Of a DNA stretch of 49,515 bases, positions 9,429 to 18,623 are shown piece by piece (positions within the stretch are counted from its first letter, which is position 1; each line of letters begins with the position of its first letter). A program made the translations under genes and the position numbers. The notes beneath the pieces are model-generated. The model had not been told where the DNA came from. It was given only the letters and a program-made list of their open reading frames with translations, and did not search any database. Source of the DNA: Planctomycetota bacterium (GTDB taxonomy: Bacteria > Planctomycetota > Planctomycetia > Pirellulales > Pirellulaceae); assembly GCA_029979005.1 (NCBI GenBank), contig JAPOIJ010000016.1:1-49515 (forward strand), in the 5' to 3' direction.

Positions 9429-10469
9429 ATGGGTAATTCAATAAAATCAGACCCCATCTACGAATCGCTGGCAGCGAGATGGCAAGAAATCAGTGAGTCT
9501 AAATTGGAATTCGCCGGCGACATTACCAGGCTTTCGCAAGAAACCGACGGAATTTTAAAAAGCAATCTCCTCCAAATCGCCGCTTGGTTCAAACAAGACA
9601 CCAACTTTGATGAACTCTTAGAGCGCCCCGAGCTCCTCGCTACCTGCATTTCTGCCTTGAAATCGCAGAGAAGTCCGATCAATCCGGAACTGATTGAGGA
9701 AAGCGCTCGCGATGGTTTTTTTCAAATGGTCAACAACGCGTTTTCTCGACCACAGATAATGAAACTGTTAAAATTCCGGCTCGCCCTTTTATTCGCGATC
9801 AGCGGCCTGCTGATTATTTTCAGTATCTTCCTGGCTCCAGCGTTCGAACTGATTTACGACGACTTTGAAATTCAAATCCCCTCGGTAACGGCACTTGTTT
9901 TTACCGCCAGTCACTTGATTCGTGCCACTTGGTGGTTATTACCAATTTTGGTTCTAGGACTTTTTATTAACAATCTTATCTGGCGTTGCTCAACCGCTGG
10001 CCAAAAGTCTCTGGCGAGTAATTGGATTGACCACGAATTCAAAAATATCCGAGGTGAGCTTGGAAACTGGTGTTGGCACACCGCGATGCTACTAGAGCTT
10101 GGCTGGTCGCCGAAGAATGCCTACCTACTTGCCAGTAAATCAGTCAGCAAAAACTGGATATCAAAATGGAGTGAAAAACTCGCTCAGAACCACACCACGG
10201 AAACTCATCTTCGAGAGGGGGACTGGTTACTCGATGACCAATTCGACTTACTGAATCAAGCTATTTTAACACCTTCACACCAGAGTAAAATTGCATTATT
10301 GAAAGAAATCTCCAACTACTATTGGTCACGCAGCCAAACGACGAGCCAATGGTGGATCCAACTAATATTCAACTTGCTTTTTTGGCTTATCGGACTACTT
10401 GCTCTGCTTGCGGTTTTGGCGATCGGACTTCCCGTTCTGAATCTCATCTTTTCGCTGACGGGGTTTTAA
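9429..10469 (+). CDS. GspF-like membrane protein, second of three
   Basis: A 346-residue protein starting two bases after the previous stop. The block APAFELIYDDFEIQIPSVTA followed by a hydrophobic segment is a good match to the GspF/PilC signature (a loop ending in P-x-x-T before the second membrane helix). A cytoplasmic region lies between the middle helix and a long C-terminal hydrophobic segment. Family role: inner-membrane platform that couples an assembly ATPase to pseudopilus growth. No such ATPase gene is in the window. A longer frame beginning at 9372 overlaps the previous gene and is not preferred. Confidence 0.75.
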   Translation: MGNSIKSDPIYESLAARWQEISESKLEFAGDITRLSQETDGILKSNLLQIAAWFKQDTNFDELLERPELLATCISALKSQRSPINPELIEESARDGFFQMVNNAFSRPQIMKLLKFRLALLFAISGLLIIFSIFLAPAFELIYDDFEIQIPSVTALVFTASHLIRATWWLLPILVLGLFINNLIWRCSTAGQKSLASNWIDHEFKNIRGELGNWCWHTAMLLELGWSPKNAYLLASKSVSKNWISKWSEKLAQNHTTETHLREGDWLLDDQFDLLNQAILTPSHQSKIALLKEISNYYWSRSQTTSQWWIQLIFNLLFWLIGLLALLAVLAIGLPVLNLIFSLTGF

Positions 10470-10518
10470 CTCTCATTTCATTCTCTAAACCGAGTCAACT
10501 TTATCTACAAGATTCCTG

Positions 10519-11625
10519 ATGAACTCTAACGCACTCAACGCAAACCCGAGGCACCGATTCCCGGACAGATTCGATCGGTCAACCATCGAATCATTAGCCA
10601 TCCAGTGCGCCCCCAATCAGTTAGCCCTACTACGAATCCTCGCAGTCGCCCATCAACAGAAACTTGAGCTCCTTCCACTTCTTTGTAGTCTTGGAATGGA
10701 GTTATCCAACTTCGATCGGGGCCGGATTGCCAGCTTTACAAAAGCAATTCAATCCGGCATACCTTACATCGAAGCACTAAGCCTGACGAATGGGATCCTT
10801 CCACAGAATTGCATTACAACGATCCAAATTGCCAAAAATGATGATAATCTCTCGGAACTTTTCACTGCGATCCTAACTTACGCGAACACACTCCAGATTC
10901 AATCTTACAATCCGGTCTCTAGCGAATCTTCACGTATCATTCGATGTACCTTTCGCATTCTGATTGTCGGCCTTCTTTTCACTTGGTTCTGCTTAAACAT
11001 TCTCCCGGAATTTTTAAAAATCTTCTCGGAATTCGGAATCGAAATCCCTGCCAGACTGATTGCAACAGCTGAATTTCTCGATTACAGCTTCGCGTTTTTC
11101 TGGATTGTAATACCGTTATTACTTCTTTTTTTCACACCGTTATGGTTGAATCTCGGACGTGCCTATCTACGCACTTGGAACCCAATGCACTGGAAGAGGC
11201 CCATCTATTCAACGCAAACCAAAAACCGCTTGACGCTTGCCTTGTTAAACTCAAATCTCCACACCAATGGATCGAATGAAGACGGCAAATCTGCAATCGT
11301 CCACGAGGCTATTCCCGAGGCTGCTCCCTTGCTCGCTCAAGTGCCGCTGGATTCGGAATCATGGCAAAATCTCCGAACTAAAAAGATAATATCCCAGAGT
11401 GAAGCTCAAGCATTAGAATTGGCCGGGAACACCAAGACACAATCATGGCTCCTGTTTTGGTCGGGAATGAGAATTGAGCAAAAAAGAAATCGTCGAAGAT
11501 CCTTTATTATTCACTGGTTCATTACAACCATCGACATCTGTATCGCCTTGTTTATCATCGCATTTTTTAACGCGATTTTTCTTTACTATCGCGAATTAGT
11601 TGTATCAGTTGGCGGGTTCCAGTAG
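10519..11625 (+). CDS. GspF-like membrane protein, third of three
   Basis: A 368-residue protein with the typical half-domain: a helical start, a membrane helix, then ILPEFLKIFSEFGIEIP, which matches the conserved GspF loop, followed by a second hydrophobic helix (~residues 190-215) and a C-terminal one (~338-360). It follows the second GspF-like gene after 49 bases and precedes the first pseudopilin by 8 bases, so all are probably co-transcribed. The divergence of the three copies from one another suggests hetero-oligomer formation rather than recent duplication; this is an inference. Confidence 0.75.
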   Translation: MNSNALNANPRHRFPDRFDRSTIESLAIQCAPNQLALLRILAVAHQQKLELLPLLCSLGMELSNFDRGRIASFTKAIQSGIPYIEALSLTNGILPQNCITTIQIAKNDDNLSELFTAILTYANTLQIQSYNPVSSESSRIIRCTFRILIVGLLFTWFCLNILPEFLKIFSEFGIEIPARLIATAEFLDYSFAFFWIVIPLLLLFFTPLWLNLGRAYLRTWNPMHWKRPIYSTQTKNRLTLALLNSNLHTNGSNEDGKSAIVHEAIPEAAPLLAQVPLDSESWQNLRTKKIISQSEAQALELAGNTKTQSWLLFWSGMRIEQKRNRRRSFIIHWFITTIDICIALFIIAFFNAIFLYYRELVVSVGGFQ

Positions 11626-11633
11626 GCAAACAA

Positions 11634-12173
11634 ATGGCAAACAACTCAAAATGTAGAATCCCAAAAACTGCCACCGTTCGAATTAATCGAGGCGGCATTT
11701 TGACAACCGACCTGCTTGTTGCTGCGGTCACGTTGTTGAGCGTTATGACTTTTTTTACAACCTGCACTTTCCAAATTCGTCTTGTCTGGAAAGATATTCG
11801 CTACCAACGAATTGCGATGGAAGAGCTGAATAACCAGCTCGAATCCATCACACTCTTGAACGAAATGGAAGCTTCCGAGACCTTAGAAACCCTCGTGCCT
11901 TCAACAATCTGCAAAAAATCATTGCAAAATCCTAAACTGACTGGATCGTTAAAAAAAGACTTACTAGGAAGCCGCGTAACGCTCCAGTTAAATTGGGGCA
12001 AACGCCATTCAGGAAAACCAATGGAAGTCTCGGGTTGGCTTCAAAACAAGCCTCAAAAAGAAAATCCCAGTTCGCAGTCCGAGACTTCTTCATCGAGCTC
12101 CAACTCACAGTGGATAACTGTGGCAAGCCAATATTCCAAAATCAACAGTTCTGGACCGGAGGTGCGCGAATGA
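11634..12173 (+). CDS. pseudopilin-like protein with non-canonical leader
   Basis: A 179-residue protein with a basic N-terminus, then RGG and a hydrophobic helix (ILTTDLLVAAVTLLSVMTFF). The position after the glycine, the neighbours and the single N-terminal helix resemble GspI/GspJ-type minor pseudopilins. The residue at position +5 of the putative mature helix is Asp rather than the usual Glu, and the processing site is not standard. The C-terminal ~50 residues are Ser-rich and of low complexity. It overlaps the next gene by an ATGA. Confidence 0.55.
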   Translation: MANNSKCRIPKTATVRINRGGILTTDLLVAAVTLLSVMTFFTTCTFQIRLVWKDIRYQRIAMEELNNQLESITLLNEMEASETLETLVPSTICKKSLQNPKLTGSLKKDLLGSRVTLQLNWGKRHSGKPMEVSGWLQNKPQKENPSSQSETSSSSSNSQWITVASQYSKINSSGPEVRE

Positions 12174-12721
12174 ATCGCCGCGGCTTTTCTTTAATTCAGC
12201 TCACATTGCTAATGCCGGCCTTAGTGGTGCTGTTTCTGACGGCAGTAGCGTGGATTCACCAAACAATGGCGTTTTCATCGAACATGAAAAAACAGCAATT
12301 ACAGCATCAAAACCTCACGAGACTCGCCTCGCGGTTCCGCCAAGATGTCCAACGATGCCAAACCGTTTCCGTGGTCAATGACCAGCAAATCTGTCTTCAA
12401 TACCCGGATCGTTCTGAGATCAATTACACCGTTACTGACGAGGGGATTCAATTCTGGCAAAACACGCCCGATGGACAGCGAATTCGGCAGGACCAGTTTG
12501 AATTAGCATCAGGCTCAATCTCAAAATTTGATGCCACCGAACTGCCCACTTGGATTTCATTGTTGGTTACTCGACAGCCTGGTGCCAACCGGCAGTCATC
12601 GGAACAAAATGCTCCCTCCAACCAAGCATTGATTACCGAACTCCACTTGCGGTCCAAGCCTAATCGATGGGGGATGAACTTACTGCCTGATGCAGAGTCG
12701 TTACCAGGAGAGATACAATGA
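12170..12721 (+). CDS. GspJ-like minor pseudopilin
   Basis: A 183-residue protein beginning MNRRGFSLIQLTLLMPA, a type III prepilin leader: a short basic stretch, a Gly cleavage site, then Phe and a hydrophobic helix. The usual Glu at mature position 5 is Gln. The rest contains a CLQYPDRSEINYTV / EGIQFWQ segment like the beta region of minor pseudopilins. The start is set by the ATGA overlap with the previous gene; a longer frame from 11993 is only an overlap with that gene. Both ends overlap neighbours by four bases, which suggests translational coupling. Confidence 0.65.
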   Translation: MNRRGFSLIQLTLLMPALVVLFLTAVAWIHQTMAFSSNMKKQQLQHQNLTRLASRFRQDVQRCQTVSVVNDQQICLQYPDRSEINYTVTDEGIQFWQNTPDGQRIRQDQFELASGSISKFDATELPTWISLLVTRQPGANRQSSEQNAPSNQALITELHLRSKPNRWGMNLLPDAESLPGEIQ

Positions 12722-13122
12722 CACGAAAACTCAGACAAACTCGAAAGGGGACAGCCTTAATTACCGTCCTCGTCTGCATGGGCTTCATCTCATCCATAAT
12801 ACTTGGCTGGGTACACGTGAGCCTCAACATGAGGCGCGGCCTTCGTCGAGACCAGCAACTGGTTCAAACGCACTGGCTGCTCGAAGCCGGCATTCAACAA
12901 GGGCTGCAAAACATTCAATCGAACAAAAATTATGAGGGAGAACTAATCACTCTTTCTCAATCATTATCCAATCTCGATCGCGCGGCAATTGAAATTGAAG
13001 TACTACCGGCTACCGACCTGTTAAAAACCAAACGCATGAAAGTAATCGCCACCATCCAAAAAAATGCATCCAACGCGGAAACGGTGACGATGCGTTCTAT
13101 CACGCTCGAACTCACTCAGTGA
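12718..13122 (+). CDS. PilX/GspK-like small pseudopilus protein
   Basis: A 134-residue protein with a basic start, KGTALITVLVCMGFISSIIL as N-terminal membrane helix, and then a helix with LLEAGIQQGLQN, which resembles the EAG segment after the helix in PilX/GspK-type proteins (A-E-A-G context). It overlaps the preceding gene by ATGA and is the last tightly coupled gene of the operon. It is shorter than GspK (about 300 residues), so it may be a reduced minor pilin. Function is inferred from topology and context. Confidence 0.6.
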   Translation: MTRKLRQTRKGTALITVLVCMGFISSIILGWVHVSLNMRRGLRRDQQLVQTHWLLEAGIQQGLQNIQSNKNYEGELITLSQSLSNLDRAAIEIEVLPATDLLKTKRMKVIATIQKNASNAETVTMRSITLELTQ

Positions 13123-13205
13123 CCCGTTAAAATAATACACGAACCCTCCCGCTATCGCCCATACTGCACGACCAACCCGGTCATGATTGTTATAAAGGAA
13201 TTCAA

Positions 13206-14069
13206 ATGTTTTGCTTTTCGCAACCGCACTCAAAAGCTAATGACCGCTCCGCATTCACGCTTGTTGAGCTACTCGTTGTCGTCGCCATTATTGGAATCCT
13301 GATCAGCATGCTGCTGCCTGCTGTCCAGCAAGTTCGCGAAGCTGCCCGCCGTGTCAGCTGTTCAAACAACATTGCACAACTGGGAATCGCACTACACAAT
13401 TTTGAATTTGGTCATGAGCATCTTCCCCCGGGAGTCATCAACCCGACTGGCCCAATCCTTTCTCAGCCGATTGGTCAGCACGTTAGCTTCCTGGTTGAGC
13501 TGTTGCCTTATATCGATCAGTCTGGAATCGCCAATCGCTTCGACAAATCGCTGGGCACCTATGCCCCTGCCAATGCACCGGCCCGCGAACAAAAAATCTC
13601 ACTCTTTGAATGTCCCTCCGATTATTTCCCAGCCCACGATGGAACAGCCGGATTGACGAGCTACGCTGGCTGCCATCACAGCATGGAAGCACCGATCGAC
13701 ACCGACAACAACGGCCTGCTATTTTTAAATAGCGAGATCAGCTATGCCGACATACACGATGGAAGCAGCAACACAATCCTGATCGGAGAACGACTCTTCG
13801 ACCAATCAAGCAACCTCGGCTGGGCGTCAGGCACTCGAGCATCGCTGCGAAACACAGGCCCTATTGTTATGGCACCGGGAGCGGTCCCCAGTCCAGCCGC
13901 TCCGACCAACCTAAAAGAGGTCGGTGGGTTCGGCAGCCGCCATCCAGGCATCACCAACTTTTGTTTCGCTGATGGACGCGTCTCCTCCATCACGGACAGC
14001 ATTGACCCAATCATTTATCAAAACCTGGGAGACCGGGCTGATGGGGCGATGATGGGTGAGAGTTATTAG
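13206..14069 (+). CDS. DUF1559 family prepilin-like protein
   Basis: A 287-residue protein of the DUF1559 family, which is hugely expanded in planctomycetes. It has the canonical prepilin leader AFTLVELLVVVAIIGILIS with Glu at mature position 5, then LLPAVQQVREAARRVSCSNN and LHNFE, and ends with the family-typical block FCFADGRVSSITDSIDP, which resembles the H-x-G-G-x-N-x-x-F-x-D-G-S-V motif with the first part altered (RHPGITNFCFADG). It is likely a processed pseudopilin or cell-surface protein. It lies 83 bases after the pseudopilus operon and may be part of it. It carries the intact processing signals that the three preceding proteins lack. Confidence 0.93.
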   Translation: MFCFSQPHSKANDRSAFTLVELLVVVAIIGILISMLLPAVQQVREAARRVSCSNNIAQLGIALHNFEFGHEHLPPGVINPTGPILSQPIGQHVSFLVELLPYIDQSGIANRFDKSLGTYAPANAPAREQKISLFECPSDYFPAHDGTAGLTSYAGCHHSMEAPIDTDNNGLLFLNSEISYADIHDGSSNTILIGERLFDQSSNLGWASGTRASLRNTGPIVMAPGAVPSPAAPTNLKEVGGFGSRHPGITNFCFADGRVSSITDSIDPIIYQNLGDRADGAMMGESY

Positions 14070-14107
14070 GTGGAAGACTGCGAACAAGCAGAACGCAAAC
14101 CAATCCT

Positions 14108-15601
14108 CTAAGTTTGTTCGATCGTTTCCGTCGACTGAAAGTTCAATGATTCAAGAATATCTTGCGTCATTAAAACACACTGGTTTCTACCACTGGACTT
14201 CGCTCGATAGAGACACTTGTCAGCCATTTCAAAAAGCTCAACCACCGATTGAGCATTTGCGAATTCGGTAGAAACAACTCCCACCGAAATCGTCAATCGA
14301 ATCACTTTGCCATCGGCTTTCAGTGGATTACTTTCAACTAATCCACGCAAACGTTCAGCGACCGCTAACGACATTTCTTGATTGCAGTCACTCAAAGTAA
14401 CAATAAACTCTTCACCGCCATAGCGATAAACGTTGTCGTACTCCCGCAAAACACTTGTGAGCAACTTGGCGATGTGAATCAACGCTTCATCGCCGATTTG
14501 GTGACCATAGGAATCGTTGCACTCTTTGAAATAATCAATATCGACGACCAGTAACGAGTAAAAACTCTTCACGCGGCAACACCGTGCAAAAGCCTGGCTG
14601 GATTGCTCCTCATAGGCGCGACGATTCAATACATCCGTCAATGGATCCCTGTAAACGGTCGTCCTTAACTTCTCATTCTCCGCAGCAATTTTCTGCTGAG
14701 CTTTGACATGGGAAATTGAGATTTCCGTCATTTTTGCTTTGGCTGCTAATTCGATATCGCGGAGAGACATCGTCGTGCCATCATGGCGAAAACTCAGGAG
14801 TTTCGCATAGTCAATCCACTTGGTCTGAGCAGCAGCAAACAACAACTCCAAAGCATCTTCATTGATTGCCAATTCACCATGAAACTTGTCTTTACAGGAC
14901 TGAATCTGATCCAGGGTTGCATCCGCCGAACTAAACAAACTGGCCAACTGCCAGGACAAATCCGCTTGCCGACGCTGTTTTCCAGATTGATCCTGATTAA
15001 TACCTTTTACAAACTCCACGACCGCTTCTGGGAAATTCCAACGGCTTAAAATTTCTGCGCCAACTTCAAAGCGGTTAAATCCAAGCGATTTGTTTTCGTG
15101 CTCGATCACCGACTCGATCGAATTGACGGTTGCCCCAGTCAATGCTTCATCGGGAGTTTCGCGGTAAAGTGCAATTTCCCCGATGTTAGTCATCAACCCA
15201 GCGAGGAAACTCTCGTCTGGATTCATCTGTGTCAAATGCGAAATTGACTGCGTGGAAACAGCCAGTGCCAGCGATTTTGTCCAGAACGCTGAATAGTCAA
15301 AACCACCTTCTTCCTCTGCAACGTTGAATAGTGAGAAAGAGAGGGCAAGCATACGGACAGCACCCATGCCAAGCATCACAATAGCACCGTCAAGCGTCTC
15401 GATCGGCCGCGCCGCTTGGATTAACGGGGAGTTGCAATAAGAAACAATTTTAGCCGTCAGCGCGGGGTCTACCTGAATGACTTTCGCGATGTCTTTCAAA
15501 GCTACATCGGGGTCATCAAATAACTCGAGAAGTTTGACCGCGACTGAGGGAGGACTGGGGAGATCCTCAATGTTTAATTTTTTCAGCTGAATGGATTCCA
15601 T
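14108..15601 (-). CDS. HDOD-GGDEF diguanylate cyclase-like protein
   Basis: A 497-residue protein with an N-terminal HDOD domain (~10-212, LPSPPSVAVKLLELFDDP and SLIVQVDPALTAKIV-like start of the fold) and a C-terminal GGDEF domain. The active site reads GGEEF (395-399), and an RxxD product-inhibition site (REYD, 386-389) lies five residues upstream, so both catalysis and feedback control by c-di-GMP look intact. It is cytoplasmic, with no membrane segment. ATG at 15601 is chosen: AAGGG precedes it by about eight bases, whereas the upstream extension to 15670 lacks family similarity. It lies downstream of the motA/motB genes on the same strand and is convergent with the DUF1559 gene, so a link to motility is plausible. 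Confidence 0.9.
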   Translation of the reverse strand: MESIQLKKLNIEDLPSPPSVAVKLLELFDDPDVALKDIAKVIQVDPALTAKIVSYCNSPLIQAARPIETLDGAIVMLGMGAVRMLALSFSLFNVAEEEGGFDYSAFWTKSLALAVSTQSISHLTQMNPDESFLAGLMTNIGEIALYRETPDEALTGATVNSIESVIEHENKSLGFNRFEVGAEILSRWNFPEAVVEFVKGINQDQSGKQRRQADLSWQLASLFSSADATLDQIQSCKDKFHGELAINEDALELLFAAAQTKWIDYAKLLSFRHDGTTMSLRDIELAAKAKMTEISISHVKAQQKIAAENEKLRTTVYRDPLTDVLNRRAYEEQSSQAFARCCRVKSFYSLLVVDIDYFKECNDSYGHQIGDEALIHIAKLLTSVLREYDNVYRYGGEEFIVTLSDCNQEMSLAVAERLRGLVESNPLKADGKVIRLTISVGVVSTEFANAQSVVELFEMADKCLYRAKSSGRNQCVLMTQDILESLNFQSTETIEQT

Positions 15602-15999
15602 GAGCTTACCCTTTGGGACTTCTCTCCCCGCAATGCTTGGGATGAGACGCATATCTTTTGAGCAAAACAACCGTCTAAGTCACACAGCTCGGGCCCAAAC
15701 TCAATCTGTGTACCGCATCTAACATCTACTGAACTAATTTAGCGGCATCCTGCGCAACTTCATCATCCCTATGGGAATATGGTCGCCTTGCGACCTCCCT
15801 TCGATAATTGTAATCGTTTAAATGTGCGTTACCTTGCGGCTAAGGTATGGTCAAACCGCAAAGAACTGTCGCGGTTGCAAAAAAAGCAAACGGTCCTGTC
15901 GGTTAACCCGACGAGGGGGAGGCATTCTCGCAGCAGCAAATCCGATGTTGAAAAAAAGCATCAATCGGCGACTGCTTTCCCTACGAATTTTAGAGCCCA
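15602..15999. other. non-coding region between motB-like and HDOD-GGDEF genes
   Basis: About 400 bases. Visible are small inverted repeats: GGTCGC/GCGACC with a three-base loop near 15781-15795, GTCGG/CCGAC around 15898-15912, and a TTGC-A7-GCAA hairpin near 15875-15890. These may end the motA-motB transcript or form the leader of the HDOD-GGDEF mRNA. A c-di-GMP riboswitch was looked for and not found. Confidence 0.5.
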
Positions 16000-16752
16000 T
16001 TACTTATCTAGGCGTGAGATAACGAACGAAATTCTCGGTCGTGTTGAGTTAGAGAATAACCACGGTTTCGCCGAAACGTTCATGCGTGATTTCACAGCCT
16101 CATCGAGTCGAAAGCTGCGATCGATTTGGTTGCGAATCGCCTCGGCCGAGTCCATCGCCTCGATCAGACAGCCCTTGGAGGGCATTCGTGCCCAGACAAC
16201 AATCTCCAAAGAAAAATCGTCTCTGGCGAGCTTGGTGATCGCTGACGACGCGAGTTGAATAGCGTCTTTCTGTAGCGGCTCACGAACCTTCCCCTCCTCG
16301 ATCCGTTGGAGATTCTCAAATGAATCAAAAACAATTTGGCTGCGGGTGGGTGGTAACTCATCCACATCAAATTCTCTGCCAATATTCGTTAGAAAACGCT
16401 TGAATTCCTCCGTCTGCCTGTCGATGATCAGCTCTTTGTCATCCTCGTCATCCGGACCCAGGTGAGCTTTCAGATCCTTTTCTAAATTCTCGCTGTGTAT
16501 CGCATAAATTGGACTCGGAGCTTTCTTCGGAATCAACAATCGTGAACGATCGCCGGGTTCACCGCCGGACAACGCGATCGTCGTCTTCGGGCTCATGAAC
16601 GAACCTGTTCCAGCATACATGTTTGCGCCCGTTTGCTCTTTCGCAAAGGCGTTGAGAACAATAAAGAAAGCGAGCAGGGCCGTCATCGTATCCCCAAATG
16701 AGATAAGATATGCCTTGCTCGGTTTAGAAAGTGGGATTTTTTTTCTGGCCAT
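16000..16752 (-). CDS. second MotB-like protein
   Basis: A 250-residue protein with one N-terminal membrane helix, KAYLISFGDTMTALLAFFIVL; Asp21 is at the position of the proton-binding Asp of MotB. A signature resembling OmpA peptidoglycan-binding is not clear at the C-terminus, although length and topology fit. It begins five bases after the first motB-like gene and is downstream of motA, so a motor stator role is likely. Being less similar to canonical MotB than its neighbour, it may be a partner in a mixed stator or a regulator. Inferred from topology, conserved Asp and operon position. Confidence 0.7.
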   Translation of the reverse strand: MARKKIPLSKPSKAYLISFGDTMTALLAFFIVLNAFAKEQTGANMYAGTGSFMSPKTTIALSGGEPGDRSRLLIPKKAPSPIYAIHSENLEKDLKAHLGPDDEDDKELIIDRQTEEFKRFLTNIGREFDVDELPPTRSQIVFDSFENLQRIEEGKVREPLQKDAIQLASSAITKLARDDFSLEIVVWARMPSKGCLIEAMDSAEAIRNQIDRSFRLDEAVKSRMNVSAKPWLFSNSTRPRISFVISRLDK

Positions 16753-16757
16753 TTGAG

Positions 16758-17450
16758 CTATTTCCTCAATCCAGAAGCGTAACCGCTCTGGGCATTAGGA
16801 GTAAAACGCTCAATCACGATACGCAAATTTGAATTAGCCACCTCGCCCTGCCGCATTAAAGTCATGGCAACCTGACCGGGACGAGTCATTTCCGTATGAA
16901 ACAAATAATCCATCACTATCGATAGCCTGTCCGTGTCTGCTTTATTCGAAAACTGAAGTGATGCCCGGAATGGCAAGTCTTGCAATTGCTGAGATAACAT
17001 TCCACAGATTTCACGCCCACGAAAAGTCAACTGATCCTCGGAATCAAAAAGCAGCGCCAAGGGAATTTCGAACGCATGAGACGTCAGTTCGTTTTGTTCA
17101 GCTTCCTCATCCGTCAGCGACTTTAATCCATTTCCCCAAGTCTCCGTCGCGGGCTGTCTAAGAATCGGGGGCATCGTCGCACCACGGATTGCAATCCGCG
17201 CCGCCGGTACTCGCAAACGGTTGAGAAACGAATCATGATCGTTGTGCTTGATTTTCTTACCCGCAACACCAGTCGCCGAACCGTTGGAAAATATCGTTGA
17301 AATCGTCTTTTCGAATCGCTCTGGTTCAGTAGTGGAAAAGGTCAACAAGAGAATAAAGAACGTCATCAGTAGCGTGATAACGTCGCTGTAAGTCATAAAC
17401 CAAGCGGGAATATCACCTTTGGGCTCCGGTAATTTTTTTTCTCTCTCCAT
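16758..17450 (-). CDS. motB: MotB, flagellar stator protein
   Basis: A 230-residue protein with the MotB N-terminus PAWFMTYSDVITLLMTFFIL, including the ion-binding Asp23 in the single membrane helix. The remaining part is periplasmic; a segment LLFDSEDQLTFRGREICGML resembles the start of an OmpA-like peptidoglycan-anchoring domain. It follows motA after 82 bases and would assemble with MotA into the ion channel that drives rotation. The family length is about 230-310 residues, so the protein is on the short side. Confidence 0.88.
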   Translation of the reverse strand: MEREKKLPEPKGDIPAWFMTYSDVITLLMTFFILLLTFSTTEPERFEKTISTIFSNGSATGVAGKKIKHNDHDSFLNRLRVPAARIAIRGATMPPILRQPATETWGNGLKSLTDEEAEQNELTSHAFEIPLALLFDSEDQLTFRGREICGMLSQQLQDLPFRASLQFSNKADTDRLSIVMDYLFHTEMTRPGQVAMTLMRQGEVANSNLRIVIERFTPNAQSGYASGLRK

Positions 17451-17532
17451 GGTATGTCACTGACTGAATTAATCACAAAAACCAACTTGCTCCGAACTCG
17501 AAAGCCCACGCAAGTTCGCTCCCAACCCGAAT

Positions 17533-18318
17533 CTAGCCGCCGTCCTTTTCCAATTGAAAAACCTGCCTTGAGTTGGGAGATAGATAAGCCACCAACACGT
17601 CTTCGACGACCGGCGGGGCAAGTCCCTTCGCCAGTGCAGTGATTCCTGTAATCATCAATTCCCGACAAGCAACCTCTTCTTTAGAACGTGCTTCAAGCTT
17701 TCCAGCCAGCGGTATACAAACAACATTCGCAATTACAGCACCGTATAAGGTCGTTAAAAGAGCGACCGCCATGCCCTTACCAATCTTGCTCGGGTCATCC
17801 AATGATTGAAGCATTTGCACCAGGCCGACCAGCGTGCCAATCATGCCAAATGCTGGTGCCGCCGCACCAGTCGAGTCAAGAAGATTTTTTCCAACGGCAT
17901 GGCGATGTTCAATGGCAGCCAGTTCCGTTTCCAGAACATTTCTTACCTGCTCTTCATCCGCACCGCCAATCACGATTTCCAAACCTCGCTTCATGAACTC
18001 ATCGTCAATGTTGTCCAACTCGGATTCGAGTGCCAAGAGTCCATCTTTTCGAACGATGATCGCCAAGTTCTTGAACTGGGCAATCAGTGCTTTCGACTCA
18101 GGTAGTCGTGAAACAAAGCATTTCTTAATTACCGTGACCGTCGAAAGACAAGTCTTTAACGGGAAGTTAATCAACAAAGCCGCGAAGGAACCACCGACCG
18201 TAATCATGACTGAAGGATAGTCGATAAACGGCGCAAATCCCTTGTCGCCGCCAATTTGGATGGCGGTAAAGATTAGGCCGAAACCGGCTAATAGACCTAC
18301 AATTGTTGCTATGTCCAT
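17533..18318 (-). CDS. motA: MotA, flagellar stator protein
   Basis: A 261-residue protein with four membrane helices: two N-terminal (MDIATIVGLLAGFGLIFTA and SVMITVGGSFAALLINFP) and two central to C-terminal around STGAAAPAFGMIGTLVGLVQ and AVALLTTLYGAVIANVV, the conserved MotA blocks including the Pro before helix 3. A charged cytoplasmic loop between helices 2 and 3 is the rotor-contact region in other bacteria. It is the first gene of motA-motB-motB-like, reading away from flgB. Confidence 0.95.
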   Translation of the reverse strand: MDIATIVGLLAGFGLIFTAIQIGGDKGFAPFIDYPSVMITVGGSFAALLINFPLKTCLSTVTVIKKCFVSRLPESKALIAQFKNLAIIVRKDGLLALESELDNIDDEFMKRGLEIVIGGADEEQVRNVLETELAAIEHRHAVGKNLLDSTGAAAPAFGMIGTLVGLVQMLQSLDDPSKIGKGMAVALLTTLYGAVIANVVCIPLAGKLEARSKEEVACRELMITGITALAKGLAPPVVEDVLVAYLSPNSRQVFQLEKDGG

Positions 18319-18623
18319 CGGCGTTAATTACTAGGTTTAGATCAATTCGGTAGTGAACAAGGACATCCCGTCCTCTTAATCATCGCCCCTATGAAATGCC
18401 TAAATCGATTCGCAGATCGAATTACCGATTATTTAAAAAGCGCATGACTATTCGGAAGTATTGGTCATCTCTGGGGAAACCGCTGTTTTTAATTTAATTT
18501 TTTTGATTTTGTTTCAGTTTTCAGGCTTGTAGCGCGCACGGCGCATCACGCTGAGAACCTTAAAAATCCGGTTATTCGAGTCGTTCACACCCGCCTCGGG
18601 GGATTGGATTCCAGTAAAACTGA

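Noticed and set aside
15602-15999. Possible c-di-GMP (GEMM) riboswitch before the HDOD-GGDEF gene
   Set aside because: Some A-rich and G-rich pieces are present, but the conserved core of GEMM elements and its two-helix arrangement could not be found on either strand.
15779-16258. 159-residue + strand frame
   Set aside because: It overlaps the C-terminal half of the second MotB-like gene on the other strand, has a low-complexity basic composition and no recognisable motif.
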